Assembly: GCA_964458495.1 (NCBI GenBank)
Contig: CAYWJB010000001.1
Location: forward strand, 62,001-126,000
From: JANWVO01 sp964458495
GTDB lineage: Bacteria > Acidobacteriota > Terriglobia > Bryobacterales > Bryobacteraceae
Reading direction: 5' to 3'
DNA: 64,000 nucleotides
The position numbers and the translations under genes are program-made. How positions within the stretch are numbered: the first letter of the stretch is position 1; every line of letters starts with the position of its first letter. Below are positions 33,650-42,193 of the stretch, in pieces. Below the pieces are notes generated by a model. That model was not told where the DNA came from, did no database searches, and saw only the letters and a list, made by a program, of their open reading frames with translations.

Positions 33650-34995
33650 TCCTGGAAAGAAGAGCGTTTCTCCGCGCCGCCGCCGGCGCTTTCAGTGCCG
33701 GAAGGATCCAGGCGGCGCCCAAGCGGCCCAACTTTGTCATCATCTACGCCGATGATCTCGGCTACGGCGACCTCGGCTGTTACGGCCACCCCACGATCCG
33801 CACGCCGAATCTGGACCGCATGGCGGCGGAGGGCATGCGTTTCACCCAGTGGTATTCGGCCGCGCCCGTCTGCACGCCAAGCCGCGCCGCGTTGCTCACA
33901 GGGCGCTACCCCATCCGCAGCGGGTTGACGCGCGTGCTGTTCCCGGATTCCACGGGCGGTCTGCCGGACAGCGAAACCACTCTGGCCGAAATCCTGAAGA
34001 GCGCGGGCTATCAGACCGCCGCGATCGGGAAGTGGCACCTCGGTCACCTGCCGCAGTACCTGCCGACGCGGCACGGCTTCGATTCGTATTTCGGCATCCC
34101 GTATTCGAACGACATGCACCCGCAGGAGGGGCCCGGCTCGCCCGGCAATTCGAAGCACCCGCCGCTCCCGCTGATGCGCGACGAGAAGGTGATCGAGACC
34201 GAACCGGACCAGGCGCAGCTGACACCGCGCTACACCGAAGAGGCTGTGCGGCGGATCCGCGCCTTCCGCGGAAGACCTTTTTTCCTCTACTACGCCCACA
34301 CGTTCCCGCATGTGCCGCTCTATGCGAGCCCGCGCTTCCGCGGCACGAGCCCGCGCGGGCTCTATGGCGACGTCGTCCAGGAGATCGACTGGAGCGTGGG
34401 CGAAATCCTCCGCGCTCTGGCGGAAGCCGGACAGGACCGCAACACGCTGGTCCTTTTCACGTCTGACAACGGCCCGTGGCTCCAGCGCCGGGTGCACGCC
34501 GGTTCAGCGGGGCTGCTGCGCGAGGGCAAGGCGACCACCTGGGAGGGCGGGGTGCGCGTGCCCTGCATCGTGCGGCAACCGCGCGCAGTGCCGCCCGCGC
34601 GCGTGAGCACGCAGGTCGGTTCGATGCTCGATCTGCTGCCGGCCTTCGCATCCATGGCGGGCGCGCCTCTTCCCGCGGGCGTCAATCTCGACGGCGAAGA
34701 CCTCTCAGCGACATTCCGCAGCCAGGCGCCCGTGCGGGACAGGACTCTCTTCTATTGGGATGCGGAGACCCTGTGCGCCGTGCGGCGCGGACCGTGGAAG
34801 CTGCACCGGGTGACCCGCAACGTGGAGTGGAAGGCCGAAACGACACGCCACGAGCGGCCGCTGCTCTACCATCTCGAGCACGATCCCTCGGAGAAATACG
34901 ACGTGTCCGCGGAACACCCGGAAGTCGTTCGCGAACTCGCCGCGCTTCTCGACGAGCACGAAGCCCGGGTCGAGCGAGGCGCCCCGCAAAGGTGA
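33646..34995 (+). CDS. Tat-exported sulfatase
   Basis: 449 residues from GTG 33646, overlapping the propeller gene by 4 bases. N-terminal twin-arginine signal (ERRAFLRAAAGAF). Sulfatase signatures: NFVIIYADDLGYGDLG with metal Asp residues at ~36-37, the formylglycine site CTPSRAALLTGR with the modified Cys at 76, IGKWHLGH and FTSDNGPW. Type I sulfatases hydrolyse sulfate esters from polysaccharides, lipids or aryl compounds. Activation needs a formylglycine-generating enzyme, which is not in this window. Gene order suggests it works with the S55 peptidase/propeller pair, or is simply co-transcribed. Confidence 0.92.
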   Translation: MILERRAFLRAAAGAFSAGRIQAAPKRPNFVIIYADDLGYGDLGCYGHPTIRTPNLDRMAAEGMRFTQWYSAAPVCTPSRAALLTGRYPIRSGLTRVLFPDSTGGLPDSETTLAEILKSAGYQTAAIGKWHLGHLPQYLPTRHGFDSYFGIPYSNDMHPQEGPGSPGNSKHPPLPLMRDEKVIETEPDQAQLTPRYTEEAVRRIRAFRGRPFFLYYAHTFPHVPLYASPRFRGTSPRGLYGDVVQEIDWSVGEILRALAEAGQDRNTLVLFTSDNGPWLQRRVHAGSAGLLREGKATTWEGGVRVPCIVRQPRAVPPARVSTQVGSMLDLLPAFASMAGAPLPAGVNLDGEDLSATFRSQAPVRDRTLFYWDAETLCAVRRGPWKLHRVTRNVEWKAETTRHERPLLYHLEHDPSEKYDVSAEHPEVVRELAALLDEHEARVERGAPQR

Positions 34996-35001
34996 GGGCG
35001 G

Positions 35002-36240
35002 CTACAGCCCCGGCTCGAACCACGGCGTGTCCTTCACCTGGACTTTGCGCGCCGCCTCCTCGTTCATCTCCACGCCGATGCCCGGCCGGTCCGGCAACGT
35101 GACGAAGCCTTTCTCGATGATGTCGCCCTCGCGCACGAAGTTCTTCCACAGCTCGAGCCGCGAGATCCAGTGCCATTCGAGCACCAGGAAGTTGGGCACA
35201 GCCGCGCAGACGTGGCAGGAGGCCATGGCGCCAATCGGGGACACCACGCAGTGCGGGGCGAACGGCGTGTAGTAGACGTGCGCCATGTCGGCGATCTTGC
35301 GCCCTTCGAGCAGGCCGCCACATTTCTGAAGATCGGGCATGATAATGTCCACGGCGCGTTTCTCCAGCAGTTCGCGGAAACCGTGGCGCAGGAAGAGATT
35401 CTCGCCGGCGCAAATCGGCGTCTTGGTCGATTCGCGCACGTCGCGCATCACGTCGACGTTTTCCGGCGGCACGGGCTCTTCGAGGAACAGCAGATGGAAG
35501 CGCTCGAGTTCCGCCGCCACGCGCTTCGCCGTCGGGGCGTCGTAGCGGCCGTGCATATCCACGCACAGGTCCACGCGCGGGCTCAGCGTTTCCCGCACGA
35601 AGGCCACTTCTTTCACCATGCGGTCGATCTCGGCGTTGGACGCCGTCCAGTTCACCATGTCCCAGCGGCCGGGATCCCGCGCCTCGTCGATGTCGATCTT
35701 CACCGCCGTGAAGCCCATGGCCTCGATCTCTTTGAGCTTGGGCTTTGCCTGCGGGTCGTCGGGGTGATGGTTGGCCGAGTCGCAGTAGAGCCGCACGCGG
35801 TCCCGAACCTTGCCGCCGAGCAGCTGGTAGACGGGAACGCCAAGCGCCTTGCCCGCCAGATCCCACAGGGCGATTTCGACCGCGCTGAGCGCGGCCACGT
35901 ATTGCCCGCCCTGCGCTCCGGCGAAGATGCCCGCCGTGCGGATGCGCTCCCACAGCGCTTCCACGTTGAGAGGATCCTGCCCCATGAGAAAGCGGCGGAA
36001 CATGCGCACCAGCGGCGCGCCGCCCTGCACGGCGTCGGTGGCCTCGCCATGGCCGTAAATGCCCTGATCGGTGTAAATGCGGACGTGGAGTTGCAGCCCG
36101 TGGCCCATCACCTGCGCCGTGCGCACGTCGGTGATCCTGAGTTTCGGGCGGCGGTAAGGAGAAGCGGTTTCCTGAATGGCGCGCGCCAGCGAGGGCAGCG
36201 CGAACGAGGAGGCGAGGAAGTTGCGCCGGGTCCCAGTCAT
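35002..36240 (-). CDS. Enolase-superfamily sugar acid dehydratase (mandelate racemase/galactonate dehydratase group), Tat signal
   Basis: 412 residues. MTGTRRNFLASSFALPS is a twin-arginine signal, unusual for this normally cytoplasmic superfamily but seen in Acidobacteriota/Planctomycetes. The capping domain (LRITDVRTAQVMGHG) precedes the barrel. The AVKIDIDEA motif lies near the base site, and metal ligands are in DLCVDMHGRYD, LFLEEPVPPEN and ICAGENLF. The DxHG and APHCVVSPIGAMASCH segments fit the mannonate/galactonate dehydratase subgroup, which removes water from aldonic acids. The exact sugar acid is unknown. Convergent with the sulfatase (6 bases between stops). Confidence 0.88.
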   Translation of the reverse strand: MTGTRRNFLASSFALPSLARAIQETASPYRRPKLRITDVRTAQVMGHGLQLHVRIYTDQGIYGHGEATDAVQGGAPLVRMFRRFLMGQDPLNVEALWERIRTAGIFAGAQGGQYVAALSAVEIALWDLAGKALGVPVYQLLGGKVRDRVRLYCDSANHHPDDPQAKPKLKEIEAMGFTAVKIDIDEARDPGRWDMVNWTASNAEIDRMVKEVAFVRETLSPRVDLCVDMHGRYDAPTAKRVAAELERFHLLFLEEPVPPENVDVMRDVRESTKTPICAGENLFLRHGFRELLEKRAVDIIMPDLQKCGGLLEGRKIADMAHVYYTPFAPHCVVSPIGAMASCHVCAAVPNFLVLEWHWISRLELWKNFVREGDIIEKGFVTLPDRPGIGVEMNEEAARKVQVKDTPWFEPGL

Positions 36241-36279
36241 CGGCCATTGATCTTATCGCAACTGCCCGGCGAAACGGAG

Positions 36280-36306
36280 AACGGCGAGGCCTTGCGCCTC
36301 GCCGTT
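36280..36306 (-). terminator. Possible terminator hairpin after the P5C dehydrogenase gene
   Basis: AACGGCGAGG (36280-36289) and CCTCGCCGTT (36297-36306) form a perfect 10-bp stem with a 7-base loop, in the gap downstream of the P5C dehydrogenase gene. No run of T follows on either strand, so termination is uncertain. Confidence 0.35.
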
Positions 36307-36412
36307 CGCCACGTGGATCAGGGTTGACCCTGTGTCTGCGACTTGTTGGTCCCCTTATGCGCGGGGCTACGCCACCATCATACAATGGCGGCCACCCCGC
36401 GGCGCGGGCCGT

Positions 36413-37966
36413 TCAGAGAATCTTCTCTCCGATGGCCTTGCCTTGCACGAACCAGAACAGGTAGTCCGGTCCGCCGGCTTTCGAATCGGTGCCCGACATG
36501 TTGAAGCCGCCGAACGGATGGGCTCCCACCATGGCGCCGGTGCATTTGCGGTTGATGTACAGGTTGCCCACGTGAAAGCGGTCCCTGGCCTTTTCGATCT
36601 TCTCCCGGTTCCGCGTGTAGACCGCGCCCGTCAGCCCGTACTCGCTGTCATTGGCCAGTTCCAGCGCGTGATCGAAATCGCGCGCAGGCGTGACTGCGAG
36701 CACGGGGCCGAAGATCTCCTCCTGGAAGATCCGTGCCTTGCGGTCTACGCCTTCGATCACCGTGGGCGCAAGGAACCAGCCCTCGCCGGGAAGCCTCTCG
36801 CCGCCGGCGGCGAGCCGCCCTTCCTTCTTTCCAACCTCGATGTAGGCGAGAATCGAGTTCATCGAACGTTCGTTGATGACCGGCCCCATGAAGTTGGCAG
36901 GATCATCGGCCGGACCGACGCGGATCGCGCGCACGCGTTCCAGCAGGCGGTTGAGAAAGCCGTCATAGAGCTTCTCGCTGACGATGGCTCGCGAGCAGGC
37001 CGAGCACTTCTGGCCCTGATAGCCGTAAGCGCTCACCAACACGCCCTGCACGGCGGCATCGAGATCCGCCTCCTCGTCGACGATGATGGCGTCCTTGCCG
37101 CCCATCTCGGCGATCACGCGCTTGATCCAGATCTGGCCGGGAGCGGGCCGCGCCGCCAGTTCGTTGATGCGCAACCCCACCTCGCGCGACCCGGTAAAAG
37201 AGATGAAGCGCGTGCGCGGGTGCTGGACCAGCACGTCGCCCACCTCGGCGCCGCTGCCCACCAGAAGCGTGAAGGCGCGCAGGGGCACGCCCGCTTCTTC
37301 CAGAACCTCGGCGAACTTCGCGGCGATCGTGGGCGTGTCCGAACTCGGCTTGACGACTACCGTGTTGCCGCTCACCAGGGCCGCCGTGGTCATGCCGGTC
37401 AGGATGGCCAAGGGGAAGTTCCAGGGCGGGATAATGACGCCAACACCCAGCGGGATGTAGCGCAGCTCGTCCCGTTCGCCGGGCAGTTGCACCAGCGGCT
37501 CGGGGTTGGCCATGCGCTCGGCGAGCAGGGCGTAATAATCGCAGAAGTCGATCGCCTCGCTGACGTCGGCCTCTGCCTCCGGCCAGGTCTTGCCAGCCTC
37601 GTAGACCAGCCAGGCGTCGAACTCCATCTTGCGGCGGCGCAGGATGGCAGCCGCGCGGCGGAGCATGGCGGCGCGGCCGGTCACGGGCGTGGCCGCCCAT
37701 TGCGGGAAGAACTCGCCAGCGGACTCGATGGCCAGCCGCGCGAGTTCGGGCGTGGCCTTGTGATGAAGACCGACGGTCTCGGAAGGTCTGGAAGGGTTCA
37801 GCGACGAGAGAAGAGCGCCGGTGCGATGACGGGCCTCGCCGATCCGGATGTCATACTCCTTTCCGAATTCGGCCCGGACAGCAGACAGGGCTGCCCGCAT
37901 CTTTTCGGCGTTCTCGGACAGGGAGAAGTCGGTGTAGGGCTCGTTGCGAAAATCGCACAGGCGCAT
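36413..37966 (-). CDS. rocA: L-glutamate gamma-semialdehyde (1-pyrroline-5-carboxylate) dehydrogenase
   Basis: 517 residues. It oxidises glutamate semialdehyde to glutamate, the second step of proline breakdown. Aldehyde dehydrogenase catalytic residues are visible: N183 (PPWNFPL), E287 (IAEMGGKDAIIV) and C321 (GYQGQKCSACSR). The EMGGKDAIIVDEEADLD stretch and GQKCSACSR are typical of the P5CDH branch rather than general ALDHs. No proline dehydrogenase domain is fused and none is nearby. A 90-residue YtxH gene lies 5 bases upstream and may be co-transcribed. Confidence 0.9.
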   Translation of the reverse strand: MRLCDFRNEPYTDFSLSENAEKMRAALSAVRAEFGKEYDIRIGEARHRTGALLSSLNPSRPSETVGLHHKATPELARLAIESAGEFFPQWAATPVTGRAAMLRRAAAILRRRKMEFDAWLVYEAGKTWPEAEADVSEAIDFCDYYALLAERMANPEPLVQLPGERDELRYIPLGVGVIIPPWNFPLAILTGMTTAALVSGNTVVVKPSSDTPTIAAKFAEVLEEAGVPLRAFTLLVGSGAEVGDVLVQHPRTRFISFTGSREVGLRINELAARPAPGQIWIKRVIAEMGGKDAIIVDEEADLDAAVQGVLVSAYGYQGQKCSACSRAIVSEKLYDGFLNRLLERVRAIRVGPADDPANFMGPVINERSMNSILAYIEVGKKEGRLAAGGERLPGEGWFLAPTVIEGVDRKARIFQEEIFGPVLAVTPARDFDHALELANDSEYGLTGAVYTRNREKIEKARDRFHVGNLYINRKCTGAMVGAHPFGGFNMSGTDSKAGGPDYLFWFVQGKAIGEKIL

Positions 37967-37971
37967 CGGTG

Positions 37972-38244
37972 TCAGCCCTCCACGAGTTTCTTGCCGCGGT
38001 CAAAAAGCTCGGCGGCCTCGTCGGCCAGATGCTTGCCCTTCTCGTAGATCTCGCGGCCTTTTTCCATCAGGTCCTCGCCGGCGCGCTCAGCCACGATTAT
38101 CCCCTTGCGGCCAGCATGGCGGATCTTGCGGCGCGTCACGCGCCCCGGCGCCGGAGCGAACAGAAGCGCGAGGGTGGCGCCCACGGCTGCGCCGGCCAGA
38201 AACCACATCGCGTTGCTCGTATATTCTTCAGCATCGAATGCCAT
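37972..38244 (-). CDS. YtxH domain protein
   Basis: 90 residues with AGGAGG ahead of the ATG. A single N-terminal transmembrane helix (AMWFLAGAAVGATLALLFAPAPG) carries the Gly-rich YtxH pattern, followed by a charged helical tail of ~55 residues (RKIRHAGRKGIIVAERAGEDLM and KGKHLADEAAELFDRGKKL). YtxH proteins are small membrane proteins linked to stress responses in Firmicutes; function elsewhere is unclear. It precedes the P5C dehydrogenase by 5 bases. Confidence 0.85.
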   Translation of the reverse strand: MAFDAEEYTSNAMWFLAGAAVGATLALLFAPAPGRVTRRKIRHAGRKGIIVAERAGEDLMEKGREIYEKGKHLADEAAELFDRGKKLVEG

Positions 38245-38326
38245 TTTGAAGAGCCTCCTGCCTTTTATTCTACCGCCCCGGGGATGAATTCCCGCTCTTT
38301 GCCCGTAAAATAAAGGCGGAGGCGCA

Positions 38327-38617
38327 ATGAGCAGCCCATCTCAACCGGAAGACGAACGCCGTTTCGTGCCACTCTCGCTCGAAGGGCTGGAGCTCGAGCT
38401 TTCGGAGATCGAGCTGGCCACCGTGCAGCCGCTGCTGGAGGCCAACGGGATCGAAGTGATCGTGCAAGGCGCCACTCCGCTGCCCAATCTGCCCTACGAA
38501 CTGCTGGTGCCAGAGGATCAGCGCGAGAGGGCTGAGGCGATTCTTCGCGAGGCCTTGCAGGCAGGGCCGGAGGCCGCAGCCGAAGCCGAGGCGGGTACCG
38601 ACGAAGCCGCCCCATAG
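38327..38617 (+). CDS. DUF2007-like putative signal-transducing protein
   Basis: 96 residues, GGAGG 6 bases before ATG. The core, LSEIELATVQPLLEANGIEVIVQGATPLPNLPYELLVPEDQRERAEAIL, matches the pattern of the DUF2007 family: a ferredoxin-like fold whose members are suspected of binding small molecules or acting in PII-like signalling. The C-terminus is Ala/Glu-rich and likely disordered. It is divergent from ytxH and convergent with comEC. Confidence 0.75.
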   Translation: MSSPSQPEDERRFVPLSLEGLELELSEIELATVQPLLEANGIEVIVQGATPLPNLPYELLVPEDQRERAEAILREALQAGPEAAAEAEAGTDEAAP

Positions 38618-38623
38618 CGCTTG

Positions 38624-41074
38624 TCACTCCCAGTCCTGGATGGCCGGCCACCGGCCGGCCGCTCCCTTCCAGGTCTCCAGGTAGCGGCCGTCGGTGCGCA
38701 CGGCCACCATGCCTTCGAGGTCCGTGCGCAGCACCAGCGCCTGCCTTTCGTGCAGTCGCCCGAGCGTTTCGCGGTGCGGCAGCCCGTAGGTGTTGTTCTC
38801 GCCCGCGCTGATGACGGCCACGGCGGGACGCACCGCGTCCAGCAGCCAAGGTGTGGCGCCCAGTTTGCCGCCATGGTGTGGAACCTTCAGGATCTGCGCC
38901 GGCGACAGCAGTCCCGCCGCTGCCAGCTCCGCCTCCCGCCTCGCCTCGATATCCCCCGTGAGCAACAGGGCGTGAGAGCCGTGCCGCACTTCAATCACCA
39001 GCGAGTCGTTGTTTTGGGCGCGCCCGCTCCATCGCTGGTCCGGCGGCGGCGCGAGCACCCGGCAGGCGGCGCCCGGCAACTGACACCGGTCGCCCTGCCG
39101 CAACACGCGGACGCGGCTCCCCGCCTGCCGCGCAGCCCTTTCGACCTCTTTCCACAGTGGGGTCTCCGGCTGGAAGGAGACCCAGATTTCCCGGGGGCGG
39201 AAGTTGCGGATCACCGACGGCGCCCCCCCGGCGTGATCCTCGTGCAGGTGCGTCAGCACAAGCACGTCCAGCCTGCGGATACCTCTGCTCCAAAGCACAG
39301 GCGAGACCACTTCCTCGCCCACGTCGAAAGGATCGGTCTGCACCCTTCCACGCTGAGGCAGCCCGCCCGTGTCCACCAGCGCGAAGCCCCCGCCGGGCAG
39401 CGCCAGCAGGAGGCTCTCGCCCTGTCCAACATCGATCGCCGCCAGCTCCAGCACGCCGCGCCGGCCTCGCGGCGCGAACGGGTGGACCACCACAAGAGCC
39501 AGCAGAGAAAAGTAGAGGCATCCCGTCATCCAGCGCAGGGCCCGCCGGCGCGTGGCAGCCCAGGCAAGCAGCGACACGGCCACCAGGATGGCCAGCCACG
39601 ACGGCGGATCGGCGATGCGCCAGTCCGGTTCGAACTGCGCATGCCATGCCGCCAGCCTCCGCGAAACATCCAGGGACGCGCCTGCCAGCCAGGCCAGCCA
39701 CGGCCAGCCCGTGAGAGCGGCCAGGAAGCCGGCGGGAATCGCCAGCGACACAAAGGGCACGGCGACCACGTTGGCGCTGAGCCCCGTAATCGAAAGCCGG
39801 TGAAACAGGAACGCCATCGGCAGGGCGAGGCTCAACTGCACGGCGGCGGAGGCTACAAACAGGGTCCGCGCCCACCGCCACGCCCCTGCCAGGCCCTCCA
39901 CCGCGCGCCGGGCCAGAGGGACGGGCACACGCAGCAACTCATGGATCGTCTCCGCCATCAGCCGCCGCTCCAGCTGTGCGGCCATGCGGGGCGCGTCCAG
40001 CCCGCGGCAGAACGGACGTCCGGGAAAGAAGGCCCCGAGGGCGGCCACCGCAAGGAACGACAGCTGGAAGCTGGCCTCGAACAGTTGATCCGGATCCAGC
40101 GCCAGAAAAAGAATGGCCACCGCCCCCACCGTGTTCAGCAGCGCCAGCCTCCGATAGAACGCCGCCCCGGCAGCGAACATCGTGAAGCCCGCGGCGGCGC
40201 GCAGCACCGGCGGATCGGCGCCCGCCATCAGCGCGTACAGCCACGCCACTGCGGCAGCCGCCATCGGCACGGTGCGCCACCCCAGGCCCGAAAGCCGCCT
40301 CCACAGCAAGAACAGCCCGCAAACCAGCGTCACATGGCTGCCGGAGATGACGAGCGCGTGATAGGTGCCCGTACGGCGGAAGTCTTCGATCCACGCCTTG
40401 CGGATGCCGCTCTTGTCGCCCAGCAGCAGCCCGCGCATCAGCGACGCGCGGGTCTCGTCCCCGGAGTGGACGGCGTCGATCCGCCGGAGAGCCGCCGCGC
40501 GCAGCCGTTCCACCGGCCGCCGCCACGGCGCGCCGCACGCGCCTGGCAGGCGTTCGAGGGGCGTGCCGCGCACCGGCGCCGCTGTCCAGAAGATACCGCG
40601 GCGGGCCATGTAGGCCGCAGCGTCGAATCCCCCGGGGTTGCGAAACCCGCGTACGCGTTGCAGGCGAAGCTCGGCCGACACGCGCTCCCCATACATCGGC
40701 GGCGCCGGGAAGCGGCCGTCCTTGGAAGGGGGCCAAGCGAGGCGGGCGCGCGCGCCCGGCTGAAGCTCCACGGTGAACTGCATGCGTCCGCCGCGGATCG
40801 CGCCCGTCTCAACGACGCAGCCTTCCAGACGGCGCGGCGTCAGATCCATATATGGGGCGGAAGGCGGCGGCTGCAACGCCGCAGCCAGCGCTCCTGCCGA
40901 AGCCCACGCGGTCCACCCCGCCATACGCCCCGCTGCGCCGCGCCGCGATGCCAACCAACCCGCTGCCGCCACGGCCAGGCACACCATCGCCTCCGCCGCC
41001 GAAAGGCCGGCCAGCCTCGACACGGCCACTCCGGCGGCAAACAGGAGCGCGGGCGCCGCCAACGGACTGCGCAA
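38624..41074 (-). CDS. comEC: DNA internalisation competence protein ComEC/Rec2
   Basis: 816 residues; the start is a TTG at 41074 (an ATG four bases further is in another frame). An N-terminal membrane block (LAAPALLFAAGVAVSRLAG) leads to an OB-fold segment, then the multi-helix ComEC channel domain (GTYHALVISGSHVTLVCGLFLLW, helices to ~510). The last ~250 residues form a metallo-beta-lactamase-like nuclease domain with LTHLHEDHAGG and LLLTGDIEARREAEL. ComEC translocates single-stranded DNA across the inner membrane in natural transformation. All three expected domains are present, as in full-length ComEC. Confidence 0.93.
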   Translation of the reverse strand: MRSPLAAPALLFAAGVAVSRLAGLSAAEAMVCLAVAAAGWLASRRGAAGRMAGWTAWASAGALAAALQPPPSAPYMDLTPRRLEGCVVETGAIRGGRMQFTVELQPGARARLAWPPSKDGRFPAPPMYGERVSAELRLQRVRGFRNPGGFDAAAYMARRGIFWTAAPVRGTPLERLPGACGAPWRRPVERLRAAALRRIDAVHSGDETRASLMRGLLLGDKSGIRKAWIEDFRRTGTYHALVISGSHVTLVCGLFLLWRRLSGLGWRTVPMAAAAVAWLYALMAGADPPVLRAAAGFTMFAAGAAFYRRLALLNTVGAVAILFLALDPDQLFEASFQLSFLAVAALGAFFPGRPFCRGLDAPRMAAQLERRLMAETIHELLRVPVPLARRAVEGLAGAWRWARTLFVASAAVQLSLALPMAFLFHRLSITGLSANVVAVPFVSLAIPAGFLAALTGWPWLAWLAGASLDVSRRLAAWHAQFEPDWRIADPPSWLAILVAVSLLAWAATRRRALRWMTGCLYFSLLALVVVHPFAPRGRRGVLELAAIDVGQGESLLLALPGGGFALVDTGGLPQRGRVQTDPFDVGEEVVSPVLWSRGIRRLDVLVLTHLHEDHAGGAPSVIRNFRPREIWVSFQPETPLWKEVERAARQAGSRVRVLRQGDRCQLPGAACRVLAPPPDQRWSGRAQNNDSLVIEVRHGSHALLLTGDIEARREAELAAAGLLSPAQILKVPHHGGKLGATPWLLDAVRPAVAVISAGENNTYGLPHRETLGRLHERQALVLRTDLEGMVAVRTDGRYLETWKGAAGRWPAIQDWE

Positions 41075-41145
41075 TCATGAAGTAAGTCTGCGCGCGCGGG
41101 GCGTCCTCTCACGCAGGGTCGAGCCCCGGGTCCTCTGCGCCACCG

Positions 41146-41313
41146 CTATCCCGCCTCGTCCTCGGCCGCCTTCTTCTTGTGCTTCGCCTTGCGGCGCGTG
41201 GCGGGCGGGATCACCTGCGAGGGGGGCACAGGGCCGATCAGGATGCGGGCCTGCCGCCGCGCTTTTCGGGATGGATCGGGCTGCCGGCCCTTGTCCGGCT
41301 TTCGTTGCTTCAT
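41146..41313 (-). CDS. Small basic protein, 55 residues
   Basis: A short frame read from ATG 41313 with an excellent ribosome-binding site (GGAGG 8 bases before) and a TAG stop at 41146-41148. The product is strongly basic, with two Lys/Arg-rich ends (KQRKPDKGRQ and TRRKAKHKKKAA) around a short ARILIGPVPPSQVIPPA core. No family name is assigned. It is 71 bases upstream of comEC on the same strand and divergent from tatA. Its composition suggests nucleic-acid or ribosome binding, which is only inference. Confidence 0.55.
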   Translation of the reverse strand: MKQRKPDKGRQPDPSRKARRQARILIGPVPPSQVIPPATRRKAKHKKKAAEDEAG

Positions 41314-41335
41314 CGCCTTGCCTCCGGCGCCTTGC

Positions 41336-41365
41336 TTGACGCCCGTTTCCCGCCCTCCCTACAAT
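41336..41365 (+). promoter_or_regulatory. Sigma-70 promoter of tatA
   Basis: TTGACG (41336-41341) and TACAAT (41360-41365) with an 18-base spacer; the two boxes match 5/6 and 5/6 consensus positions. Start near 41372 leaves a very short leader containing AAAGGAGG at 41375-41382, followed by the tatA GTG at 41387. Confidence 0.7.
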
Positions 41366-41386
41366 GAAGATGACAAAGGAGGCCGT

Positions 41387-41563
41387 GTGCGGCAAATTGG
41401 CTTACCTGAACTGCTGATCATTCTGGGCGTCGCCGTCCTGCTCTTCGGCGGGAAGAAGATCCCGGAACTGGCAAAAGGCCTCGGAGAAGGAATCAAGAAC
41501 TTCAAGAACGCTTTGAAGGAAGAGCAGACGCCCGCCAAGACGGAAGAGAAGAAGCAGGCCTGA
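41387..41563 (+). CDS. tatA: Sec-independent translocase TatA/E
   Basis: 58 residues from GTG 41387, 4 bases after an AAGGAGG site. It is a pore component of the twin-arginine translocase, moving folded proteins across the inner membrane. The sequence is typical: short N-terminus with IGLPELLIILGVAVLLFGGKKIPELAKGLGEGIKNFKNAL, i.e. one transmembrane helix, the FG hinge motif, an amphipathic helix and a charged tail (KEEQTPAKTEEKK). TatB/TatC are not in this window. At least five proteins with twin-arginine signals are encoded here, which would depend on it. Confidence 0.93.
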   Translation: MRQIGLPELLIILGVAVLLFGGKKIPELAKGLGEGIKNFKNALKEEQTPAKTEEKKQA

Positions 41564-41635
41564 GCCGCCTGCCTGCGTCTGCCTGAAGCGCCGCCGGCAA
41601 GAGAGGCGGCGATTCCAGGATCTCCAGAAATTACG

Positions 41636-41669
41636 CCCCGCCCGGGTCGAAGAGACCTCGGGCGGGGCT
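41636..41669 (+). terminator. Hairpin downstream of tatA
   Basis: GCCCCGCCC (41636-41644) pairs with GGGCGGGGC (41661-41669), and an inner GGTC/GACC adds four pairs around the loop GAAGA. The stem is long, but the following bases are only moderately T-rich (TTCGTGCTTCT). Confidence 0.5.
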
Positions 41670-41700
41670 TCGTGCTTCTGCCGGCGCCGCGAAGAACAAT

Positions 41701-41729
41701 GCCCCGGATTCCCTTCAGGAACCCGGGGC
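41701..41729 (-). terminator. Hairpin downstream of the HU gene
   Basis: GCCCCGG (41701-41707) pairs with CCGGGGC (41723-41729), with inner TTCC/GGAA. On the minus strand the sequence after the stem is ATTGTTCTTC, which is moderately T-rich. It lies 24 bases beyond the HU stop. Confidence 0.5.
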
Positions 41730-41752
41730 CGGAACAGGCCTTGCTGTCCGCC

Positions 41753-42061
41753 TTACTTCTTCACCTTGGGCGGGACGATGGCGTCCTTGATCGACTTCGA
41801 AAGCGTCAGCTTCACCGTCTTGCGGGCGGGGATCTTGATGGGTTCGCCGGTCGCCGGGTTGCGGCCCATGCGCGCCTTGCGCTCCACCTTCTTCAGGCGC
41901 CCGATGCCCGGGATGACAAACACGCCGACCTTCTTCGTCTGCGCGATGGCGATCTCGACCAGCTTCTCGACGGCGGCTTTCGCCTGCTTCTTGGTGATTC
42001 CGGTGGCAGTGGCGATCTCGTTCACCAGCTGCGTTTGTGTCATCTTCTTCGCTTCGGCCAT
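41753..42061 (-). CDS. hup: HU-family DNA-binding protein
   Basis: 102 residues. HU bends and compacts DNA and assists replication and recombination. The start (AEAKKMTQTQLVNEIATATGITKKQAKAAVEKLVEIAIAQTKK) and the arm motif GRNPATGEPIKIPARKTVKL are textbook HU/IHF. The C-terminus (SKSIKDAIVPPKVKK) is slightly longer than E. coli HU. Basic throughout. It stands alone, with its own promoter upstream and a hairpin downstream. Confidence 0.95.
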   Translation of the reverse strand: MAEAKKMTQTQLVNEIATATGITKKQAKAAVEKLVEIAIAQTKKVGVFVIPGIGRLKKVERKARMGRNPATGEPIKIPARKTVKLTLSKSIKDAIVPPKVKK

Positions 42062-42163
42062 GTCTTCTGCGTCTCTCCCTTCGCCGGAGCGGCCTCGGGA
42101 GCCGCGCCGGGATACTTAAAACAAAACCAGCCGGAAATGTTGGATGGTTCCGTTCGCAGATCA

Positions 42164-42193
42164 ATCATAAGGGATGCGGCGGGCCAGTGTAAA
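42164..42193 (-). promoter_or_regulatory. Sigma-70 promoter of the HU gene
   Basis: Read on the minus strand: TTTACA (42188-42193), 18-base spacer, TATGAT (42164-42169). The expected start near 42156 gives a leader of about 95 bases before the ATG at 42061. Confidence 0.6.
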
